64,000 bases of DNA from Nocardia lijiangensis NBRC 108240 (GTDB taxonomy: Bacteria > Actinomycetota > Actinomycetes > Mycobacteriales > Mycobacteriaceae): NCBI RefSeq assembly GCF_001613045.1, contig NZ_BDBP01000051.1:1-64000 (forward strand), in the 5' to 3' direction. The notes beneath the pieces are model-generated. The model worked only from the letters and a program-made list of their open reading frames with translations. It was not told the DNA's origin and made no database searches. A program made the position numbers and the translations under genes. This document shows, one piece after another, positions 25,321 through 35,570 of this stretch. Numbering within the stretch: the stretch's first letter is position 1; each line of letters opens with the position of its first letter.

Positions 25321-26700
25321 ATGGCTCGTACAACGAGGTACACCCAATTCTTGGCGCTGCCACCGGAACTCGTGTGGCAGGTGGTCGTCGATCCCGCGCG
25401 GTGGCCCGAGTGGAATCCGGCTGTCGCCTCGGTGCGGCTGCACGGTCCCGTCGAGGTCGGTACGACCGGCGACTACCTCCCGCGCGGACGTTTCGTGGGG
25501 GCGCTACACGGTCGGACGGCGCCGCCGTTCGCGATCACCGTCCTGCGTCCGCAGCGCGAACTGACCATCGAGCAGCCGGAACCGGCGGGCCGGATGCGGC
25601 TGACCTGGCGCCTCACCCCCGCCGACGGCGGAACGAACCTCACCCAGGAACTGACCTTTTCCGGACCGTCGGCCCGCCCGGCGCGGACCGTGGTCGCCCG
25701 CCTGCTGGAACAGGACCTGCGCGTCTGCTTCGCACGGCTGGCCCGACTGGCCGGTCTCGCTCCGGAACCCGACGCGCTGACCGCGGTGATCGCGGGCGGC
25801 AGCGGCGCACTCGGTAGGCAGCTCGCCGCCGACCTCGTCTGCCGCGGGCAGCGAGTCACCATCCTGACCCGCCGCCGCGACCCCGCGCTGCCGTTCGACC
25901 AAGTCGAATGGGACGGCAAGTCGGTGGGTAAATGGGTTGCGGCACTTGCTAATCCGGGTCCTACTGCCATCGTCAATCTGGCGGGGCAATTGGTGGACTG
26001 CCGCCCGACCGAAAGCAACGTCGCCGAATTGCGCAGCAGTCGAGTCGATCCCACCAGCGCCCTGGTGGCGGCCGCGGGCAAGCTAGCCGCGCCCGTCGAC
26101 TATTGGGTGCAGGCCAGCACCACGGCGATCTGGTCGGACGCGGGCGAGATCCGTTGCACCGAAACGACTCCGCTGCCGATCGGGCTCCCGCAGATGACCG
26201 GCGTGGCCGAGCCGTGGGAGCGCGCCTTCGAAGGCGCGAACACCAAACGCCACACCATCCTGCGCACGTCCATCGTGCTCGACCCCCACGCGCCCGCACT
26301 GCGGCGCCTCTGCCAGTTGACCAGCGCCGGCCTCGGCGGGCGAGTCGGCCGCGGGGACCAGTGGTTCAGCTGGATCCACATCGAAGACTGGTTGGGCATA
26401 GTCCGCGCGGCCCTCGGCCTGGACCCCACGGTCACCCTGCCGGACGGAATTCTGGTGGCCGCCACCGACTTTCCGGTGCGCAACCGAGAACTGATGGCCA
26501 CACTCCGCCGCCACCTCCACCGCCCACCCGCACCACCGACCCCGGCACCTGTACTGAAGCTCGGCGCGATCTTCCTGCGCACGGATGCCGCACTGGGGTT
26601 GACCGGTCGCCACGCCACCTCGGCGGTGCTCGGCAAGACCGGCTTCCAGTTCCGGTACTCGCACTTGGATGAGGCGCTGCGGGATCTGCTGCCGCACTGA
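25321..26700 (+). CDS. SRPBCC domain fused to TIGR01777-type epimerase
   Basis: 459 residues. Residues 1-~140 are a SRPBCC/polyketide-cyclase-like lipid-binding domain (YTQFLALPPELVWQVVVDPARWPEWNP); residues ~150-459 are a SDR epimerase (AVIAGGSGALGRQLAADL, IVNLAGQLVDCR, SWIHIEDWLGI) with C-terminal DUF1731. The usual SDR second motif is altered (QASTTAIW where the paralogue has NASAAGWYG), so the active site Tyr may be lost or moved. It is paralogous to 14849-15736. A joined hydrophobic-ligand binding and NAD(P) domain suggests a lipophilic substrate. Confidence 0.85.
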   Translation: MARTTRYTQFLALPPELVWQVVVDPARWPEWNPAVASVRLHGPVEVGTTGDYLPRGRFVGALHGRTAPPFAITVLRPQRELTIEQPEPAGRMRLTWRLTPADGGTNLTQELTFSGPSARPARTVVARLLEQDLRVCFARLARLAGLAPEPDALTAVIAGGSGALGRQLAADLVCRGQRVTILTRRRDPALPFDQVEWDGKSVGKWVAALANPGPTAIVNLAGQLVDCRPTESNVAELRSSRVDPTSALVAAAGKLAAPVDYWVQASTTAIWSDAGEIRCTETTPLPIGLPQMTGVAEPWERAFEGANTKRHTILRTSIVLDPHAPALRRLCQLTSAGLGGRVGRGDQWFSWIHIEDWLGIVRAALGLDPTVTLPDGILVAATDFPVRNRELMATLRRHLHRPPAPPTPAPVLKLGAIFLRTDAALGLTGRHATSAVLGKTGFQFRYSHLDEALRDLLPH

Positions 26701-26710
26701 GCGGCCCCAA

Positions 26711-26773
26711 CCACACACCTTCTGTACGCCCTACATAGGCACCGCCTGTGTAGGGCGTGCGGAGAGTGTGTGG
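26711..26773. terminator. Bidirectional terminator between convergent genes
   Basis: Core stem ACGCCCTACA (26726-26735) with TGTAGGGCGT (26749-26758), flanked by outer arms CCACACA and TGTGTGG. It lies between two converging stops. Confidence 0.75.
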
Positions 26774-26785
26774 CGTTCAGCGGCG

Positions 26786-27211
26786 TCAAGCCGCGGCGAC
26801 GATCGCCAGCCCGATCAACGCGACCACCTTCGCGACCTCCAGCCCGATGTACCAGTAGTGCGCGTGCGAGCGGGGCAGTTCCTCCCCCGCCAGCACTCGG
26901 TCCGAGCGGCGGGTCAGGGGTGGGCGGATGACAAGGATCTGGGTCGCGAGGATCGCGACGGCTAGGCCCAGCCATATCCAGGTCGCCGCGTTCGGGCCGA
27001 GCACCACGGCGCTCAGCACCAGCACCACCGCCAGCACCGCCTCCGCGATGTTCAACGCGCGGAACACGATCCGCCCGATACCGAGCCCCAAGGCAAGGGT
27101 CACGCCCGGCGCGCGGAACTTCAGCGGCGCTTCGAGGAACGAGATGGCCAGCACCATGCCGAGCCACAGCATGGGCAGGAACCACACCAGATGTTGCGCG
27201 ATGGTCTCCAC
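26786..27211 (-). CDS. Four-helix integral membrane protein, function unknown
   Basis: 141 residues with four hydrophobic segments (residues ~7-25, 38-66, 72-95, 122-140) and few polar residues between. The second pair is separated by a basic/acidic loop with RSDRVLAGEELPRSHAHYWY. No family motif recognised. GTG 27211 is the only start that keeps the first helix intact. It stands downstream of the uvrD-type helicase gene on the same strand. Confidence 0.7.
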   Translation of the reverse strand: METIAQHLVWFLPMLWLGMVLAISFLEAPLKFRAPGVTLALGLGIGRIVFRALNIAEAVLAVVLVLSAVVLGPNAATWIWLGLAVAILATQILVIRPPLTRRSDRVLAGEELPRSHAHYWYIGLEVAKVVALIGLAIVAAA

Positions 27212-27348
27212 CTGCCGGACGCTACCGCGTTCTCGCGGCCCCCGGCAGGGTCGAACGTACCTCCGCCGCTGTCACTTGGTCACCCTCAACCGACGCCGCC
27301 CCGCACAGCGCTCACCGACCTCCCGCTGCCCGCCGTGGCGAATCAGCC

Positions 27349-29955
27349 TCAGAGCTTCACCAGCGTCCGGCTGTACTGCGGGATCAACCGGATCTTGCCC
27401 GCGGTGCCGAAGTCGATCGTCACCGTCGCCAGCGGGCCGAAGCCTTCGGCGGCGATCACGCGGCCGAGGCCGTACTTGTCGTCGCTGACGCGGTCGCCGA
27501 CCGCGAGCACGAGATTGGTGTTGTTGCGCGCGGAGCCGCCGGGGGCCGGGCGGCGCGGGCCGCGGTCGGGGCGCACACCGGGCCGCTCGGACCAGCCGTC
27601 GCCGCGGGTCCAGTCGCGTTCCAGCCCGTCGTCGTCACCGCGCCTGCGGATGCCGCGCGAGGCGGAGGAACCGGCCGGTTCCAGTCGACGCCAGTCCATG
27701 AGGTGGCCCGGGATCTCCTGGAGGAAGCGCGACTCCGGGTTGGACACCGGCTGCCCCCAGCCGGAGCGGACCACCGCGCGGGTCACGTAGAGCCGTTGCC
27801 GGGCCCGCGTGATGCCGACGTAGGCGAGGCGGCGCTCCTCGGCCAGCTCGGTGGGATCGCCGAGCGCGCGCATGTGCGGGAACTGGCCGTCCTCCCAGCC
27901 GGTCACGAAGACCACCGGGAACTCCAGGCCCTTGGCGGTGTGCAGCGTCATCATGGTGACCACCCCGGAGCCCTCGTCCGGAATCTGGTCGGTATCGGCG
28001 ACCAGCGAGACGCGCTCCAGGAACGCCGCGAGCGAGCCCGGGTCCGGTTCTCCTTCGCCGAGTTCGGGCACGATGCCCTCCTCGCGCGCCGCGACCGCGT
28101 TGTTGTAGGCCTCGGAGCTGAACTCGCGCGCCACGCTGACCAATTCGTTCAGGTTGTCGAGCCGAGCGCCGTCCTGCGGGTCGTCGGACGCCTCCAGTTC
28201 GGCGCGGTACCCGGTGCGATCGAGCACGGCCTCCACCACGTTGCCCACGTCGGGGAAGTCGGCGTCGGCCTGCACGCCCGCCGCCCTGATCTCCTCGAGC
28301 AGATCGACGAATCCGGAGATCGCACGCTGCGCGCGGGTGTTGAGCAGCGCGACTTTGCCGTCGGCGGCATCGCGCAGCGCCGCGGCGAAACCGATCTCGC
28401 GCTGTTCGGCGTGCACGGCGACGCACGCCTCGGCCCGGTCGCCGATGCCGCGGCGCGGGGTGTTGAGGATGCGGCGCAGGCTCACCGCGTCGTCGGGATT
28501 CTCCAGCACACGCAGGTAGGCGACGATGTCGCGAACCTCCTTGCGCTCGTAGAACCGGACGCCGCCGACCACCTTGTACGGCAGACCCATCCGGATGAAG
28601 ATCTCTTCCAGTGCACGGGAATTGTTGTTGGTGCGGTAGAACACCGCGACATCGCCGTAGTTGGCCTCGCCTTGGTCGACGAGCCTGTCGATCTCGCGTG
28701 CCACGAACGAGGCCTCGTCGTGCTCGTTGTCGGCCACATAGCCGACGATCAGGTCGCCCTCGCCGGAATCGGTCCACAGTCGCTTCTCGCGCCTGCCCTC
28801 GTTGCGCGAGATGACCGCGTTCGCCGCCGACAGAATGTGCTGGGTGGAGCGGTAGTTCTGCTCGAGCAGAATGGTCTCCGCGTCGGGGAAATCGCGCTCG
28901 AATTCCTCGATGTTGCGAATGGTCGCGCCGCGGAAGGCGTAGATGGACTGGTCGGCGTCGCCGACGACGCACAGTTCGCTCGGCGGCGCCCCCGCCTCGT
29001 CCTCGTCCTGCTCCACCGCGGCGGTGTGATGGCCGACCAGTTCCCGCACCAGCACGTACTGTGCGTGGTTGGTGTCCTGGTACTCGTCGACGAGCACGTG
29101 CCGGAAGCGGCGGCGGTAGTACTCCGCGACCTGCGGGTGGTTCTGCAGCAGAGCGACCGTCTCGCCGATCAGGTCGTCGAAGTCCAGCGCGTTGGCCGCG
29201 CGCAGCCGCCGCTGGTATTCGGTGTACACGCGAGCCACCAAACCGGGGAGCTCGGTGTCGTCCGATTCGGCGTCGGCGGTGGCCTGCTCCGGCCCGATCA
29301 ACTCGTTCTTCAGATTCGAGATCGCGGTCGCCAGGAGTCGCGCGGAGTATTTCTTCGTATCGATGTCGAAATCGCGGCTGATCATCGTCAGCAACCGCCG
29401 CGAATCATCGGCGTCGTAGATCGAGAAATTGGAATTCAAGCCGGGCAGCAGGGCCGCCTGCATACGCAGGATCCGCACGCAACTGGAGTGGAAAGTGGAA
29501 ACCCACATGTTGTTCGCGCGCGGTCCGACCAGTCCGATCACCCGCTCCCGCATCTCGGCGGCAGCCTTGTTGGTGAACGTGATCGCCAGGATCTGGCCCG
29601 GCGTGGCACCGCGGGCGGCGAGCAGATAGGCGATGCGACGGGTCAGCACGGCGGTCTTGCCCGAGCCCGCGCCCGCGACGATCAGCAGGGGCGAACCCGT
29701 GTGCATCACCGCGGCGCACTGCTGCGGATTGAGCCCGTCGAGCAGCCGCTCGGCTTCCTCGGCCCGCTGACGATCCCGCTCGGCGCGACGCTCGGACTGC
29801 TCGTCGGCGCGACGCTGCGCCTGTTCCGCTAGTGAAGGCGGCGCGCCGGACTGCCCCGCGGCCGCGGCCGCATCGGCCTCGAGCTGCGGAGCGGGGTTCA
29901 CGTCCTGATGCCGATTCCGACCGGCCTGCGTCTGGGGAGCCACCGTGATATCCAT
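27349..29955 (-). CDS. pcrA: UvrD/PcrA-type superfamily 1 DNA helicase (UvrD1-like)
   Basis: 868 residues. After a disordered ~72-residue N-terminus come the Q motif (LNPQQCAAV), Walker A GAGSGKT at 95-101, the Ia region, motif II LVDEYQDTNHAQ, VGDADQSIYAFRGA, QNYRST, motif V VTMMTLHTAKGLEFP and motif VI VGITRARQRLYV. The C-terminus is a Tudor-like domain (VGDRVSDDKYGLGRV...LIPQYSRTLVKL) that in PcrA binds RNA polymerase. It unwinds DNA in repair and replication restart. It is in the same neighbourhood as M. tuberculosis uvrD1. Confidence 0.96.
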   Translation of the reverse strand: MDITVAPQTQAGRNRHQDVNPAPQLEADAAAAAGQSGAPPSLAEQAQRRADEQSERRAERDRQRAEEAERLLDGLNPQQCAAVMHTGSPLLIVAGAGSGKTAVLTRRIAYLLAARGATPGQILAITFTNKAAAEMRERVIGLVGPRANNMWVSTFHSSCVRILRMQAALLPGLNSNFSIYDADDSRRLLTMISRDFDIDTKKYSARLLATAISNLKNELIGPEQATADAESDDTELPGLVARVYTEYQRRLRAANALDFDDLIGETVALLQNHPQVAEYYRRRFRHVLVDEYQDTNHAQYVLVRELVGHHTAAVEQDEDEAGAPPSELCVVGDADQSIYAFRGATIRNIEEFERDFPDAETILLEQNYRSTQHILSAANAVISRNEGRREKRLWTDSGEGDLIVGYVADNEHDEASFVAREIDRLVDQGEANYGDVAVFYRTNNNSRALEEIFIRMGLPYKVVGGVRFYERKEVRDIVAYLRVLENPDDAVSLRRILNTPRRGIGDRAEACVAVHAEQREIGFAAALRDAADGKVALLNTRAQRAISGFVDLLEEIRAAGVQADADFPDVGNVVEAVLDRTGYRAELEASDDPQDGARLDNLNELVSVAREFSSEAYNNAVAAREEGIVPELGEGEPDPGSLAAFLERVSLVADTDQIPDEGSGVVTMMTLHTAKGLEFPVVFVTGWEDGQFPHMRALGDPTELAEERRLAYVGITRARQRLYVTRAVVRSGWGQPVSNPESRFLQEIPGHLMDWRRLEPAGSSASRGIRRRGDDDGLERDWTRGDGWSERPGVRPDRGPRRPAPGGSARNNTNLVLAVGDRVSDDKYGLGRVIAAEGFGPLATVTIDFGTAGKIRLIPQYSRTLVKL

Positions 29956-30115
29956 TGCCCATCCACGCTACCGGCGGACACCGACACAGGCGAAGCCCCC
30001 GGGTGCGCTCGCGGCCACGCCGCGACCACCGGCTAACATTCAGTGAACACCTCGCGGCGCGGGACCCTGCAAATCTGTGCGACTCGTTCTCAGCAGATTC
30101 ACAAAATCAGACGTT

Positions 30116-30143
30116 TTGCATTGGTTCGGCCGCGTGGCAGACT
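30116..30143 (+). promoter_or_regulatory. Putative promoter upstream of chorismate mutase
   Basis: -35 TTGCAT (30116-30121) and -10 CAGACT (30138-30143), 16-nt spacer. The -10 ends 7 nt before ATG 30151 of a small leader frame. Confidence 0.4.
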
Positions 30144-30150
30144 GGCCCCC

Positions 30151-30219
30151 ATGGTCAGCGTTGCCGCGATACATCCGATTCGGTTACCCGCCGGAAATCG
30201 GTATCGCGGAGCCTTGTAG
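30151..30219 (+). CDS. Possible 22-residue leader peptide before chorismate mutase
   Basis: Frame MVSVAAIHPIRLPAGNRY and four more residues, starting 7 nt after a -10-like box. It is not rich in Phe, Tyr or Trp, so classical attenuation is unlikely; it may not be translated. Confidence 0.25.
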   Translation: MVSVAAIHPIRLPAGNRYRGAL

Positions 30220-30233
30220 CCGACCACACGCTT

Positions 30234-30259
30234 CTGGGGGGACTATAGAAGCCCCCCAG
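30234..30259 (+). other. Leader hairpin before chorismate mutase
   Basis: CTGGGGGG pairs with CCCCCCAG around a 10-nt loop, ~80 nt before the start codon. Confidence 0.5.
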
Positions 30260-30340
30260 GTCTGTTTCACGGTGAAAGAACCGGACGGTAACGCGCCGCG
30301 CGCACCCGCCGATCCACGTTCTGACACGAGGAGATGAATG

Positions 30341-30634
30341 ATGAGCACTTCTGCCACGACCACCGGGTCCGACGCGGCGCTGCCGCAGACCGAGGCGGAG
30401 ATCGACAAGCTCCGCAAGGAGATCGACCAGCTCGATGCCGAGATCCTCGCCGCCATCAAGCGACGCAGTGAGATCTCCCGGTTGATCGGACGGACTCGGA
30501 TGGCCTCCGGTGGCCCGCGACTGGTGCACAGTCGCGAGATGAAGGTGCTGGAACGCTTCAGCGAGCTCGGCCAGGAGGGTCACACCCTCGCCATGCTGCT
30601 GCTGCGCCTCGGGCGCGGCCGCCTCGGCCACTGA
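30341..30634 (+). CDS. Chorismate mutase, AroQ-delta type (Rv0948c-like)
   Basis: 97 residues. The core (IDKLRKEIDQLDAEILAAIK, RMASGGPRLVHSREMKV, LLLRLGRGRLGH) follows Rv0948c almost word for word in memory. This all-helical dimer converts chorismate to prephenate for Phe/Tyr synthesis. In mycobacteria the enzyme is weak alone and is activated by binding DAHP synthase, with its C-terminal RGRLGH residues involved; the same tail is present. ATG 30341 has GGAG 7 nt upstream; ATG 30338 is an alternative. Confidence 0.93.
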   Translation: MSTSATTTGSDAALPQTEAEIDKLRKEIDQLDAEILAAIKRRSEISRLIGRTRMASGGPRLVHSREMKVLERFSELGQEGHTLAMLLLRLGRGRLGH

Positions 30635-30705
30635 CCCCTCGTTCTCCTGCCGCGTCGAGCGGCGCGCGAACCTTGCGGTGATCGCAAGACCACCGCCTCC
30701 CCAGG

Positions 30706-30734
30706 CCGCCCCGGGTGTTCGAACCCCGGGGCGG
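30706..30734. terminator. Terminator between chorismate mutase and the aldehyde dehydrogenase
   Basis: 10-bp stem CCGCCCCGGG with CCCGGGGCGG, then TCCTTGCGTTTT. It stands 71 nt after chorismate mutase and 35 nt from the convergent aldehyde dehydrogenase stop, and may serve both. Confidence 0.7.
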
Positions 30735-30768
30735 TCCTTGCGTTTTCAGGCCACCTCGGCGCGTCCGG

Positions 30769-32223
30769 TCAGGTCAGCGCGATGTACTTGGTCGTCAGAT
30801 ACTCCTCGATGCCCTCGATGCCGCCCTCGCGGCCGAACCCGGAGGCCTTCACGCCGCCGAACGGCGCGGCCGGATCGGAGATGACGCCGCGGTTGACGCC
30901 CACCATGCCCGATTCCAGCCCCTCGGCCACCCGCAACGCGCGGTCCAGCGTCCTCGTGTAGACGTAAGCGACCAAGCCGAACTCGGTGTCGTTGGCGGCG
31001 GCGAGGCCCTCCTCCTCGGTCTCGAAACCGACGATCGGCGCGACCGGGCCGAACACCTCCTCGCGCAGAATCCTGGCCTGCGGCGGCACGTCGCTGAGGA
31101 TCGTGGCCGGGTAGAACCAGCCGGGACCGCCGGGCGCCTTGCCGCCGAGGCGAACCCGCGCGCCCGCCGCGACCGCGTCGTCGACGAGCTCGCCGACGGT
31201 GGTGAGCTGGTCCTCGTTGATCAGCGGTCCGAGGGTCGTCTCCGGGTCGGTGCCCGGGCCCATGGTGACCGAGTTCGTCATCGCCTCGGCGAATTTGGCG
31301 GTGAACTCCTCGAGCACCCCGTTCTGCACGTGGAACCGGTTGGCCGCGGTGCACGCCTCGCCGCCGTTGCGCAGCTTGGCCAGCATCGCGCCCTGCACCG
31401 CCGCGTCGACGTCGGCGTCGTCGAAGACCACGAACGGCGCGTTGCCGCCGAGTTCCATCGAGGTGCGCAACAGGCCGTGCGCGGACTGCTGCACCAGTTT
31501 CTTGCCGACCTCGGTGGACCCGGTGAAGGTGAGCTTGCGCAGCCGCGGGTCCTCCAGCAGCGGCCCGGTCACGGCGCTGGAACGACTGGTCGTGATGACC
31601 GAGAGCACCCCTTCGGGCAGCCCGGCCTCCTGGCACAGCTTGGCGAGCAGCAGCATCGTCAGCGGCGTCTCCGAGGCGGGCTTGACGATCATGGTGCAGC
31701 CCGCGGCCAGCGCGGGACCGATCTTGCGGGTGCCCATGGCCAGCGGGAAGTTCCACGGCGTGATGGCCAGGCACGGCCCCACCGGCTGCTTGTGCACCAT
31801 GATCCGGCCGGTGCCCGACGGCGCGTGCAGGTAGCGGCCGTGCACGCGCACCGCTTCCTCGCTGAACCAGCGGAAGAACTCGGCGCCGTAGCGCACCTCG
31901 TTACGGCTCTCCGGCAGCGCCTTGCCCATCTCCAGGGTCATCAGCAGTGCGAATTCCTCGGCTCGCGCGGTGATCTGCTCGAACACCGCGCGCAGGATCT
32001 CGCCCCGCTGCCTGGCCGGGGTCGCGGCCCATTCGGCCTGCACGGCGACCGCGGCGTCGAGCGCGCGCACCGCATCCTGCGGGCTCGCGTCGGCGACCTG
32101 GATCAGCACCTCCCCGTTCGCGGGATTGTGCACCGGGAAGGTGGCGCCGCCCTCGGCGTCGACGGGCCCACCGATCCACAGCTGCGTCGGTACGGATTGG
32201 AGTAGTTCGCGTTCGGACACCAT
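30769..32223 (-). CDS. gabD: NAD(P)-dependent succinate-semialdehyde dehydrogenase family protein
   Basis: 484 residues, typical ALDH length. ITPWNFPLAMGTRKIGPALAAG, catalytic Glu in MELGGNAPF, catalytic Cys in GGEACTAANRF, and EEVFGPVAPI. The overall pattern (TLEMGKALPESRNEV, FGGVKASGFGREGG) is that of SSADH/GabD in the ALDH superfamily, oxidising succinate semialdehyde to succinate and feeding the TCA cycle. Exact substrate is inferred from family look alone. ATG start at 32223. Confidence 0.85.
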   Translation of the reverse strand: MVSERELLQSVPTQLWIGGPVDAEGGATFPVHNPANGEVLIQVADASPQDAVRALDAAVAVQAEWAATPARQRGEILRAVFEQITARAEEFALLMTLEMGKALPESRNEVRYGAEFFRWFSEEAVRVHGRYLHAPSGTGRIMVHKQPVGPCLAITPWNFPLAMGTRKIGPALAAGCTMIVKPASETPLTMLLLAKLCQEAGLPEGVLSVITTSRSSAVTGPLLEDPRLRKLTFTGSTEVGKKLVQQSAHGLLRTSMELGGNAPFVVFDDADVDAAVQGAMLAKLRNGGEACTAANRFHVQNGVLEEFTAKFAEAMTNSVTMGPGTDPETTLGPLINEDQLTTVGELVDDAVAAGARVRLGGKAPGGPGWFYPATILSDVPPQARILREEVFGPVAPIVGFETEEEGLAAANDTEFGLVAYVYTRTLDRALRVAEGLESGMVGVNRGVISDPAAPFGGVKASGFGREGGIEGIEEYLTTKYIALT

Positions 32224-32306
32224 GCGGCCAGCCTAGGCCTCGACCTCGTCGCCCATGCTCGACTCGAACCCGGAAATTCGCGCGATCAGAACCGCGACCA
32301 CGCGCG

Positions 32307-32400
32307 ATCCGCACCGCAACCGACACGCCATTCGCACCGCAACCGACACGCCGTCCGCGCAGCGACCGACGCGCCGTCCGCGCGCAGCCCCGACGCGACC
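32307..32400. repeat. Degenerate ~23-bp tandem repeat
   Basis: Units start at 32307, 32330, 32353 and 32376; the first two share CGCACCGCAACCGACACGCC, the third differs at several positions and the fourth is decayed. It lies between the divergent aldehyde dehydrogenase and pgi genes. Confidence 0.7.
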
Positions 32401-32443
32401 GGAGATTGCCCGCCTCAGCCGTGCGTCGGCGCGGCGCGGTGAG

Positions 32444-32449
32444 TACGCT
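32444..32449 (+). promoter_or_regulatory. -10 box for leaderless pgi transcript
   Basis: TACGCT ends 8 nt before GTG 32458. Confidence 0.45.
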
Positions 32450-32457
32450 CGGCGGAC

Positions 32458-34095
<1,638 letters not shown>

Positions 34096-34701
34096 TCAGT
34101 CGTGCCCGTCCTGGCGGGGACCGTCGCCGGATCCGGGCTTCGTGTCGTCCGAGGGCGGCGCGTTGTCCGGTCGACGCGCCGCGGCCGCCTCCAGCCGCCG
34201 GGCGACGCCGGTGGAGACGATCGCCAGCAAGCTGCCGATGACGACGAGGTCGAAGACGATCTGCACCATGGTGGCGATGCGCGCGGCCTGGCCGACGGCG
34301 TAGACGTCGCCGTAGCCGACCGTGCCCAGCGTGACGATGGTGTAGTAGAGCGCGTCCGTGCGGGTCGACAATCCCTCGAACTGGCCGGGGTAGTGCACCC
34401 CGAGCCGGTAGTAGAACAGCGCGAAGAACATCGCCACCACGCACAGCAGCAACAGCACGCCGTCCACTCGTCCGCCGGTCACATGTGGCGCGCGCAGGTA
34501 GCGCTCGATGCGGCGCACCGTCAGCCAGATGAGCCCGCCGATGCCCGCTAGGAAGGCCACCAGCCCGAGGATTCGGCCCGGCCAGTCGGGAGTCGCGGCC
34601 CAGTCGATCGGGACGCCGTAGTAGAACAGGAGCACGCACAGCAGCACGGCGGCGGTCCGCAAGGCGTGCACTCTCCCCGAAACCCGATGCGACTCCGTCA
34701 T
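34096..34701 (-). CDS. Two-pore-type potassium channel family protein
   Basis: 201 residues. Four hydrophobic segments at ~14-32, 42-61, 81-99 and 137-164; the K+ selectivity filter TVGYGD is at 127-132 between the last two, with a pore helix (TDALYYTIVTLG). The C-terminal ~35 residues are charged and disordered, with no RCK/TrkA domain, so gating is not evident. ATG 34701 starts just before the first helix; a longer frame adds only polar residues. Confidence 0.85.
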   Translation of the reverse strand: MTESHRVSGRVHALRTAAVLLCVLLFYYGVPIDWAATPDWPGRILGLVAFLAGIGGLIWLTVRRIERYLRAPHVTGGRVDGVLLLLCVVAMFFALFYYRLGVHYPGQFEGLSTRTDALYYTIVTLGTVGYGDVYAVGQAARIATMVQIVFDLVVIGSLLAIVSTGVARRLEAAAARRPDNAPPSDDTKPGSGDGPRQDGHD

Positions 34702-34880
34702 GGGTCCATGATCGGCGCGGTGGGATGGTCGGTGCCTCACCCACGCCGGGCGATTCGCGGGACTTTGCCGCATGGACGCCCCCTCGACGTCCAGCTGCTC
34801 TCGGTGCGCACGGCAATCAGCGGCAACGACTCGACTCCCACGTCACGAAGTTCCGTCGCGCAGACCGGGCAGGCCGGAGA

Positions 34881-35546
34881 TCAACCGACGACGAAGTAGC
34901 GCCCGTCTTTCTCGCGCAGCACGAGGTCGGCGCGCTCGCGGGTCGCGCCGACGAGGTCGGCATTGCGCAGGTCGCTGTCCCTCACCTTGATCCTGGCCGC
35001 CTCCGCCGGCTTCCCGCCGCGCAGATGCCGTTCCAGCAGACGCTCTTCCAGCACCTCGCGGTCGGCGTCGAGGTACCAGCATTCGTCGAGTTCCGCGCGG
35101 ACGGCCGACCAGCCGTGCCCGTCGACGTCGTCGAGCAGCAGGTAGTTGCCCTCGGCGACGGCGACCGGCTGATCGGTGAAGACCACGCCCGCGGGGGTCG
35201 GCTCGTCCGTGGCGCGGTCGAAGGTCGGCCACGGCACCGGTGTGCCGCGCGGGGTGGCGCGCAGGCGGCGCAGGTTGTCGACGAAGCCCGCGACGTCGAA
35301 GGTGTCCGGCTCGCCCTTGCGGGCCTGGCTGCGCGCCGCGCGGAGCCGTGCGTTGGACAGGTGGTAGCCGTCCATCGGCGCGATCTCGGCGGCCGGGAAT
35401 GCGTCGCGAAGCAGCACCGAGAGCGTGGACTTCCCGGCTCCGGGCGGTCCCGCGATGCCGAGCAGATACCGCCGCTCCGGACGCTCGGCCGCCCGATCCA
35501 GCACCCTGCGCACCAGCCGGTGCAGCGGAACCTCGACCTCGCTCAC
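34881..35546 (-). CDS. P-loop nucleoside/sugar kinase family protein (FrcK/uridine-kinase-like)
   Basis: 221 residues. Walker A GIAGPPGAGKST lies at ~30-41, a PMDGYHLSN segment at ~57-65, and a GNYLLLDD segment near 133-140; this set is typical of the family annotated as nucleoside/nucleotide kinases or fructose-transport-associated kinases (related to pantothenate kinase CoaA). The substrate cannot be settled. GTG start 35546 is in a GGTGAGCGAGG context. It lies 24 nt upstream of the acyl-CoA dehydrogenase stop on the same strand. Confidence 0.82.
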   Translation of the reverse strand: MSEVEVPLHRLVRRVLDRAAERPERRYLLGIAGPPGAGKSTLSVLLRDAFPAAEIAPMDGYHLSNARLRAARSQARKGEPDTFDVAGFVDNLRRLRATPRGTPVPWPTFDRATDEPTPAGVVFTDQPVAVAEGNYLLLDDVDGHGWSAVRAELDECWYLDADREVLEERLLERHLRGGKPAEAARIKVRDSDLRNADLVGATRERADLVLREKDGRYFVVG

Positions 35547-35570
35547 CGCGGTGACACTACCGAGCGACGG

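Larger units (their letters stand above)
29956..30337. other. Divergent region upstream of chorismate mutase
   Basis: Contains a possible leaderless leader ORF (30151-30219) and a GC hairpin with a TATAGA-containing loop (30234-30259), then a TTTCAC/GTGAAA inverted repeat (30265-30277). Nothing else recognised. Confidence 0.45.

Noticed and set aside
32307..32400. CRISPR array
   Set aside because: The 23-bp units abut with no spacers and are degenerate, so this is a simple tandem repeat.
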